Made by a program: the position numbers and the translations under genes. From NCBI GenBank assembly GCA_001603055.1, contig LVAZ01000193.1:1-12246 (forward strand): a stretch of DNA of 12,246 nucleotides, written 5' to 3'. Shown here in pieces: positions 7,840 to 12,246 of the stretch (position 1 is the first letter of the stretch; every line of letters begins with the position of its first letter). This DNA is from Victivallales bacterium Lenti_02 (GTDB lineage: Bacteria > Verrucomicrobiota > Lentisphaeria > Oligosphaerales > Lenti-02). Under the pieces are notes generated by a model. That model saw only the letters and a list, made by a program, of their open reading frames with translations. It was not told the DNA's origin and did not search any database.

Positions 7840-10446
7840 CTATTGATCCGTGGCCTGGCGGGTCGCCAGAGTCTCGTGCTGCTCGTCCAGCAGACGCAGC
7901 ACGAACCCCTTGAGCCGCTGCGGCTCCGCGTCGGTCCGGTTGTAGATGCGGACCGCGTCCACCGCCACCGCCTGTCCCAAGTCCGTCTCCCACCAGGGAT
8001 CGGGCTGGTCGAGCGCGGTGTGGGTGACGGAACCCTCCCGCCAGTTGCCCGAACAGTTCCCGTCCACCGCCCGCCCCGCCGGACTGCCGAAACCGGTGGT
8101 CGCCTGGCTGGCCGCCGTCCCCAAAGCCACGTTTTTCCCGCCCGCCAGCACCTCGACCTCGGCCAGCGACAGCGTCCGCTTCTCGCCCGGCAGCTCGACC
8201 CGGACAAAACGCACCCCCGGCAGAGCCGGAGTGAAGGCGAAGACATGCTCGGGCATCGGCTTCGGCGTGCCGTAGTGGAAACCCGCGTTCACCGTGTATG
8301 TCCCGACCGGCGCGACCACCGCCGGACCATCGGACCCGGCCGGACGGAGCAGAACCGATTCCCCAGCCGCCAGGGCCAGTTCCACCAGCCGTCCCGCTCC
8401 GCCCGGCAGCCGCTCCTCCCGGCCCGCAGGCAGGAAATGCGCGACCGCGTCGCCGAAGGGGCAGACCAGACGGCAGACCCCGCCCTTTTCCGCCCGGATG
8501 CCGATGAACTGGGTTTGCCCCTCGCGCCGGGACGCGCTGACCAGGAACGCCCCCTCCGCCCGCAGATCGTGGAAGGACGCCTCCCCCCACTCGCCCGGAA
8601 TGCCGGGAAACACCCGGATGCGTCCGCCCCAACTCTGCAGCAGCATGTCGTTGATCACGGCGGCGGCCGACATGGGAGTCTCGATGCAAGGCCCCGCTTC
8701 GAGGTACATCGTGTTGGGTCGGATGTTCCGGTTCATCGCGGTGTTCAGAAGGCGCAGCGCCGTCTCCGGCTCGCCCATGCGCTGGAACATGGCGGCGGCG
8801 GCGGTGAAGGTGTATCCCGACTGGCCGTGCTCGTCCCTCGGAGCCTCCAGCCAATGGCTCACCGACCGCCGGATCAGGTCCCGCCGCTCCTCCTGGTCCC
8901 AGGTGACCAGATGCAGCGGGTAGAACATCATCAGATGCGAGTAGTGGCGGTGGGCCCGCTCCAGCGGCACCCCGCGCCCGATCAGCCAGCCATTCTCGCC
9001 GACCGGAAAATCCACCAGCCGGTCGAGCACCCGCCGCCACTCGGGCAGACGCGGGTCCTCGATCCCCGCCTCCCGGCAAATCTCCACCAGCGTCTGGCAA
9101 CCCCAGCGCAGCAAGGCCAGATCGTAGTTGCAGTCGGGGGCGGTGGCGTATTCCGGGGAATGGGTGGGCGGCAGATGCAGCCGCCCGTCCTCCCCTTCCT
9201 CCAGCAGATGCAGATAGTAGCCCACCGCGCGGGCAAGCAGAGGCAGCAACCCCGTCCGGCGGCGCTCCGCATCCCCCGCGTGCCGGGTGTGCAGCCAGTA
9301 ATTGTGGCAAATCCACAGCAGATTCCCCTTTTCCGAGCCGACTCCCCCCCGGCAGTCGTAGGTGGTCGCCCGCCCGATCCCGGCCGAGTCGTGCCGCCAC
9401 TCCGCAGGCACGTTCCCGGCCAGATTCTCCGGATTCCCGTCCAGCGTCCGCAGCAGCGATTCCCCGATCTCCAGATGGTTCGCCGTGTACACCGGCCAGT
9501 AGGTGAGCTGGGCGTTCAGATTCCACCAGATCATCGGCCACGGAGTCTCCCGGAACCACGGCCCCATCAGGTCCAGCATGGGCCGGTCCGCCCGCGTGGC
9601 CGAAGCCAGCTTGTAGAGCTGAACCCACCAGAACCCCTGCAACCGCTGGTCCGGCAACGAAATGAAACTCTGCCGGTAGAACCGCTGCCACCATTCCCGG
9701 TGCGAGGCGCGCAGCAGCGCCGCCGAATCAGCCCCCAGCGGCGCCAGCAGCGCGACCGCTTCGGCCAGGGACGCCTCCGGCTGCTCCGTGCGGACGATGG
9801 TGGCGAAAATCGTCTCGCCCCTGTCCCTCGCCACCCGTTTCCAGGCGGTCGTGTGCTCGGGACCGTCCGCCAGCGGCTGGCGGCAGAACGCGATTCCGTC
9901 CGCCGTGTCTTCCACGGCGGCGGGATTGTGCGGCGCGAACTCCTCCTTGCGGTACACCTTGCGCGGATCGAGCGGCTCCTCCCGCCGCCAGTTCCACGAC
10001 CAGGCGACCCCGGGGTCCGCCTCGATCTCCACCACGATCAGCGGCAAATCCGCGTGGGTGAAGGTCCGCCAGCGCAGTCTCCCCGCCGCGAACACCGCCT
10101 CCCCTTCGATCTCCGCATCGTGCAGCCCCAGCCGCATCGTTGCGGACACCGGCTTCGCGCCGAACTCCAGATCGAACCAGCCGATGGGAATCCGGTTCCG
10201 CCGGTCCACCACGTCCGTCCGCCCCAGTCGCCACCCCATCCCCGTCCCCTCCGGCGAATAGAGCATGGCGCCGATCAACCCGTTCCCCATGAAGGCCCCC
10301 TCGTGCCACTGCCGGGGCAGGCTGCTCCACTGCAAGTCGCTGTCGGACAAAAACTCCTGAAAGTCCATATCAACGCGCAACTCCATCGCCCGCACACCTC
10401 CGCCAACCGTCAGCGCCGCCAGAAGAACCAAAGCCGGAAACCGCAT
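7840..10446 (-). CDS. Secreted GH95-type glycosidase (alpha-L-fucosidase family) with C-terminal F-type-lectin/F5/8C-like domain
   Basis: The protein has 868 residues, with AAGGG 8 bases before the ATG. Residues 1-20 form a signal peptide with a VRA cleavage site and no lipobox. The N-terminal beta-sandwich carries GAFMGNGLIGAMLYSP (about 50-65), the usual GH95 opening. The (alpha/alpha)6 barrel has WNLNAQLTYWPVYTANHLE (N309 and N311 match the two catalytic Asn of GH95), THSPEY (E432, candidate general acid), HRHYSHL (499-505) and MLLQSWGG (601-608). Where most GH95 members have ID before GNF, this one has IE (E589). From about 745 there is a jelly-roll domain with SVTHT, PWWETDLG and IYNRTD..QRL; H809, R837, D839 and R844 nearly match the fucose motif of F-type lectins. 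The domain ends early, a few residues before the usual last strand. Known GH95 activities are alpha-1,2-L-fucosidase and alpha-L-galactosidase; the precise one here is inferred. It converges on the cyclase gene, with 3 bp between stops. Confidence 0.85.
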   Translation of the reverse strand: MRFPALVLLAALTVGGGVRAMELRVDMDFQEFLSDSDLQWSSLPRQWHEGAFMGNGLIGAMLYSPEGTGMGWRLGRTDVVDRRNRIPIGWFDLEFGAKPVSATMRLGLHDAEIEGEAVFAAGRLRWRTFTHADLPLIVVEIEADPGVAWSWNWRREEPLDPRKVYRKEEFAPHNPAAVEDTADGIAFCRQPLADGPEHTTAWKRVARDRGETIFATIVRTEQPEASLAEAVALLAPLGADSAALLRASHREWWQRFYRQSFISLPDQRLQGFWWVQLYKLASATRADRPMLDLMGPWFRETPWPMIWWNLNAQLTYWPVYTANHLEIGESLLRTLDGNPENLAGNVPAEWRHDSAGIGRATTYDCRGGVGSEKGNLLWICHNYWLHTRHAGDAERRRTGLLPLLARAVGYYLHLLEEGEDGRLHLPPTHSPEYATAPDCNYDLALLRWGCQTLVEICREAGIEDPRLPEWRRVLDRLVDFPVGENGWLIGRGVPLERAHRHYSHLMMFYPLHLVTWDQEERRDLIRRSVSHWLEAPRDEHGQSGYTFTAAAAMFQRMGEPETALRLLNTAMNRNIRPNTMYLEAGPCIETPMSAAAVINDMLLQSWGGRIRVFPGIPGEWGEASFHDLRAEGAFLVSASRREGQTQFIGIRAEKGGVCRLVCPFGDAVAHFLPAGREERLPGGAGRLVELALAAGESVLLRPAGSDGPAVVAPVGTYTVNAGFHYGTPKPMPEHVFAFTPALPGVRFVRVELPGEKRTLSLAEVEVLAGGKNVALGTAASQATTGFGSPAGRAVDGNCSGNWREGSVTHTALDQPDPWWETDLGQAVAVDAVRIYNRTDAEPQRLKGFVLRLLDEQHETLATRQATDQ

Positions 10447-10515
10447 GGCCGAACCCTTTCATAAAAAACGCACAGACTAGAACACTACTCCCGGCAAAGG
10501 AAAAGGGAAAGCCGC

Positions 10516-10543
10516 TTGCCCATCCCCCCGCAACCGCTATATT
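10516..10543 (+). promoter_or_regulatory. Promoter of ssrA, TTGCCC-N16-TATATT
   Basis: The -35 box TTGCCC (10516-10521) and -10 box TATATT (10538-10543) are 16 bases apart. Transcription would begin near 10550, about 18 bases before the mature 5' end at 10568, leaving a short leader to be trimmed (normally by RNase P). It lies in the 121-bp gap between the divergent GH95 gene and ssrA. No comparable promoter was seen for the GH95 gene. Confidence 0.6.
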
Positions 10544-10567
10544 GAATCGTGCCCACCCCATCGACGT

Positions 10568-10923
10568 GGGGGCGAAATGGTTTCGACTGGTTAGGTTGAA
10601 CTTGGGCTGCATGCCGAGGATGATCGTTGGCCTCGTTAATCACCGATCACGCATATAACTGCGAACAACGAATACGCTCTCGCCGCTTAGTTCGGCGACG
10701 TCTCTGCTCTGACGTCCGATAGGGGACAGCGACGCAAACATCGGGCTGGCTAGCCAAACCGTGCAGGCGGGCGAGGCGGCAAGAACCAACAGACTGCTGG
10801 CTGATCCGAGTGGCACGTTCGGCGCCCAGACGGACCGGCGAGACTTTCAAGACGAACTACGCATGTAGACGCTCTCGCTGACATCTGCCCAGGACGGGGG
10901 TTCGACTCCCCCCGCCTCCACCA
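10568..10923 (+). ncRNA. ssrA: tmRNA (transfer-messenger RNA, one-piece)
   Basis: tmRNA rescues ribosomes stalled on broken mRNAs by adding a degradation tag and supplying a stop codon. The 5' end GGGGGCGAAATGGTTTCGAC is typical. GGGGGCG (10568-10574) pairs with CGCCTCC (10913-10919) to form a 7-bp acceptor stem whose third pair is G-U, the alanyl-tRNA synthetase identity signal. Discriminator A and an encoded CCA (10921-10923) follow. The T-arm has five G-C pairs (10896-10900 with 10908-10912) around the loop TTCGACT. The segment GCATGCCGAGG...GGCCTCG (about 10609-10635) matches the conserved pseudoknot 1 region. The length of 356 nt is normal. The RNA is continuous, not the permuted two-piece form. 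A run of seven T (10942-10948) lies 18 bases downstream, but no hairpin precedes it. Confidence 0.96.
10661..10690 (+). other. tmRNA proteolysis-tag reading frame (ANNEYALAA, stop)
   Basis: Within ssrA, resume codon GCG at 10661 opens a frame reading A-N-N-E-Y-A-L-A-A and ending at TAG (10688-10690). With the alanine carried by tmRNA itself, the full tag would be AANNEYALAA. The ALAA end is the ClpXP/ClpAP recognition signal, so tagged proteins should be degraded. The tag is one residue shorter than the E. coli AANDENYALAA. The frame was identified by the conserved ending and by its position just after pseudoknot 1. Confidence 0.88.
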
Positions 10924-11049
10924 AACCTCCTTGTTTCCCGATTTTTTTAGTCACAACGTATTGCAAGAGAATAGGTTGAGAAGGCTGTAGCGGGAAAGTC
11001 AGGGAGTGTTCCGCAGAAAAAGGTGCCATTCGGTACCACGGCTGTCCGC

Positions 11050-11078
11050 TTGTATTTCCGCCATAGGTATAATATAAT
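11050..11078 (+). promoter_or_regulatory. Transposase promoter TTGTAT-N17-TATAAT
   Basis: The -35 box TTGTAT (11050-11055) and a perfect -10 box TATAAT (11073-11078) are 17 bases apart. A second overlapping TATAAT lies at 11068-11073. Transcription would begin near 11085, about 45 bases before the transposase ATG. It sits in an AT-rich pocket inside high-GC DNA. Confidence 0.6.
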
Positions 11079-11088
11079 ACTTCAACCC

Positions 11089-11107
11089 GGGGCCGGATTG
11101 GCCGTCC
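11089..11107 (+). other. Possible small hairpin in the transposase leader
   Basis: GGCC (11091-11094) and GGCC (11100-11103) can pair around the loop GGATT. Two more G-C pairs (11089-11090 with 11106-11107) form across a 2-base bulge. The hairpin lies in the leader between the promoter and the ATG, ending about 22 bases before it. Leader structures that limit translation from readthrough transcripts are known for some insertion sequences. A role here is inference, and a stem this short occurs often by chance in GC-rich DNA. Confidence 0.25.
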
Positions 11108-11129
11108 CCGCGAGGCGGAACCAGGCACG

Positions 11130-12246
11130 ATGGCTTATCTGACCATGCAGAAGCAGGGCGGCGGCCTCTACACCACCATCTACGCGACGGCGGCCTCCTG
11201 GGGCGACCTGGGAGGGGGGCGCCGCGGGGCGGTCCAGCAGCGGTTCTACGTGGGGCGGCTGGACGCGGAAAGCGGGCTGGTGCGGGTGACCAAGGGGATC
11301 GCGGGCGGCCGCCGGGTGGAGGTGGAGCTGGAGACGCTGCGGGAGCGGGTGAAGGCCGCCGGCAGCCTGTCCGCCGTCGAGGCGTGGCTGCGCGGACTGT
11401 GCGCGTCCGGAGCTCCGGCGGCGGCTCCGGAGCCGGCCGCTCCGGCCTGCCCCGCTTCCCCGGAGCCGCTGGTTCTGCTGCCCTCGAAGGACGTGGGCAC
11501 GGCCCTGGTGGGGCAGGCCCACGTGCTCGGCGGACTGGCGCGGGCCGTCGGGCTGGACCGCTGCCTGGCCGGGGCGTTCGGGGAGACGGTCGGCGAGGCC
11601 CTGCTGCACCTGGCGATGCACCAGGCGGTGCGGGGCGCGCCCCTGTACTTGGCCGAGGCGTGGCTGGACGACCTGTGGCTGCCCGGATGCCTGGCGGGCT
11701 TCGACTTCTCCTCGCCGGGCCTGTCCCGGCTGATGGACGCGGTAGGCCGCCGCGAGACGGACCGGCAGAGCTTCCACAGCGCCTGGATGGCGGCGCGGCG
11801 GCATCCCCGCGCCCTGGTCTACGACACCACCTCGATCTCCACCTACGCGGCGGACCTGGAGGCGGCGTCCTTCGGCCACAACCGCGACGGGGAGAGCCTG
11901 CCGCAGGAGAATCTGGCGCTGGTCTGCGACCGCGCCGACGGCATGCCGCTGTTCTGCCGCCTCGTGCCCGGAAGCGTCCCCGACGTGGCGACGCTCGACG
12001 CCACCGCCAGGATGCTCCGCTCCCTGGGCCTGAAGGACGCCGAGTTCGCGCTCGACCGGGGCTTCTACAGCAACAGCAACGCCCGCGACCTGCTCGCCAT
12101 GGGCCACCACTTCACCCTCGGGGTGCTGCTCTCGTGCAGGCAGTCCAGGGACATCCTGGCCCGCCACCGGACCGCCCTGGACTCGCCGAGGCGCTCCATC
12201 TGCCACGAGGGCCGGAGCGTGCGCCACGTCCGCGCGGACTGGACGG
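11130..12246 (+). CDS. DDE transposase of the IS1634/IS4 type, cut by the right window edge
   Basis: An open frame runs from ATG 11130 (MAYLTMQKQGGG) for 372 codons to the window end without a stop, so about 60% of a typical 530-600 residue IS1634-family protein is present. The first catalytic Asp lies in LVYDTTSISTY (about 231-241), followed by FGHNRDGE and LPQEN. The second Asp lies in FALDRGFYS (about 307-315). The catalytic Glu should lie beyond the edge. An Ala/Pro-rich linker at about 91-110 separates an N-terminal region from the catalytic part, as in relatives. The ribosome binding site is weak (AGG, 4 bases before the ATG). The gene is very GC-rich, like the chromosome, so composition does not mark it as recent. 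Whether the copy is intact cannot be seen. Confidence 0.88.
   Translation, partial: MAYLTMQKQGGGLYTTIYATAASWGDLGGGRRGAVQQRFYVGRLDAESGLVRVTKGIAGGRRVEVELETLRERVKAAGSLSAVEAWLRGLCASGAPAAAPEPAAPACPASPEPLVLLPSKDVGTALVGQAHVLGGLARAVGLDRCLAGAFGETVGEALLHLAMHQAVRGAPLYLAEAWLDDLWLPGCLAGFDFSSPGLSRLMDAVGRRETDRQSFHSAWMAARRHPRALVYDTTSISTYAADLEAASFGHNRDGESLPQENLALVCDRADGMPLFCRLVPGSVPDVATLDATARMLRSLGLKDAEFALDRGFYSNSNARDLLAMGHHFTLGVLLSCRQSRDILARHRTALDSPRRSICHEGRSVRHVRADWT
11130..12246 (+). mobile_element. Insertion sequence of the IS1634/IS4 type, partial (left part)
   Basis: The transposase and its promoter define an insertion sequence whose right half lies outside the window. The left terminal inverted repeat must lie upstream of the promoter, somewhere in about 10950-11050. 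A candidate start is near GGCTGTAGCGGGAAAGTC at 10983, but without the right end the boundary cannot be confirmed, so the interval given is only the supported coding part. The element lies directly downstream of ssrA. Confidence 0.6.

Larger units (their letters stand above)
10924..11129. other. Lower-GC spacer between ssrA and the transposase, probably containing the left IS end
   Basis: This 206-bp stretch holds no supportable protein gene. It is clearly less GC-rich than the rest of the window at about 10924-11085. It begins just after the encoded CCA of ssrA and includes the T-run, then a region that may hold the terminal repeat of the insertion sequence, and the transposase promoter. A minus-strand frame across it would give a protein containing VEAGGVEPPSW, a well-known false ORF seen opposite RNA genes with a CCA end. 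Confidence 0.5.

Noticed and set aside
7843..10464. Plus-strand open frame of 873 codons opposite the GH95 gene
   Set aside because: The product is dominated by Pro, Arg, Gln and His with no domain, while the minus strand has a signal peptide, catalytic motifs and a lectin-like domain.
10650..10850. Minus-strand frame of 67 codons inside ssrA
   Set aside because: It lies wholly within the tmRNA gene and has no ribosome binding site or homology that I can recognise.
10924..10950. Rho-independent terminator for ssrA at the T-run 10942-10948
   Set aside because: There is a run of seven T, but no inverted repeat lies immediately before it, so I did not list it as a terminator.
11008..11121. GTTCCGC (11008-11014) and GCGGAAC (11115-11121) as an inverted repeat or IS terminus
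   Set aside because: A 7-bp match at 100 bp spacing is expected by chance, and it lies on both sides of the promoter inside the element rather than at its ends.
10847..11128. Minus-strand frame of 93 codons containing VEAGGVEPPSW
   Set aside because: It lies opposite the 3' end of the tmRNA. This peptide is a known artefact from translating the reverse strand of RNA genes with a CCA-ending acceptor stem.
11082..12227. Minus-strand frame of 381 codons opposite the transposase
   Set aside because: The plus strand carries conserved DDE transposase motifs. The antisense product is Arg-, Gln- and Gly-rich with no domain.

Overview
The window is high-GC bacterial chromosome. A heptosyltransferase of the WaaF type points to a Gram-negative organism with heptose-containing lipopolysaccharide. 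Two large glycoside hydrolases with fused accessory domains, a one-piece tmRNA and a class III cyclase would suit a polysaccharide-degrading member of the Planctomycetes-Verrucomicrobia-Lentisphaerae-Kiritimatiellota group. That placement is inference from gene content only; no ribosomal RNA or marker protein is present to test it.

Layout, left to right. (1) Positions 1-44 hold the first codons of a minus-strand gene that leaves the window, preceded by a strong Shine-Dalgarno and a TTGACT-N17-TAGAAT promoter. (2) A minus-strand pair follows: a very large GH2-type glycosidase (start 5249) and, 18 bp behind its stop, a GT9 heptosyltransferase. They probably form a two-gene transcription unit. 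(3) Divergent from it, on plus, is a CyaB-like adenylate cyclase (5458-7836) with the order GAF-GAF-PAS-cyclase-TPR. (4) Converging on the cyclase, with only 3 bp between the two stop codons, is a secreted GH95-type (alpha-L-fucosidase family) glycosidase with a C-terminal F-type-lectin/F5/8C-like domain. (5) Divergent from that gene is ssrA (tmRNA, 10568-10923), with its own promoter and a readable tag, ANNEYALAA. (6) About 200 bp of lower-GC spacer follows, ending in a near-consensus promoter and a DDE transposase of the IS1634/IS4 type that runs off the right edge.

How the parts may fit together: the GH95 protein carries a signal peptide and a near-match to the F-type lectin fucose-binding motif, so it probably acts on fucosylated glycans outside the cytoplasm. 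The GH2 protein has no visible signal peptide and may act on imported oligosaccharides. Its coupling to a lipopolysaccharide glycosyltransferase is unusual. The cyclase has the residues of a true class IIIb adenylate cyclase, and one GAF domain has a complete cyclic-nucleotide-binding NKFDE motif, suggesting cAMP feedback. No CRISPR array, tRNA, rRNA or phage gene was seen. The most noteworthy points are the GH95-lectin fusion, the GAF-regulated cyclase, the GH2-waaF pairing, and a transposase directly downstream of ssrA, a common integration locus.
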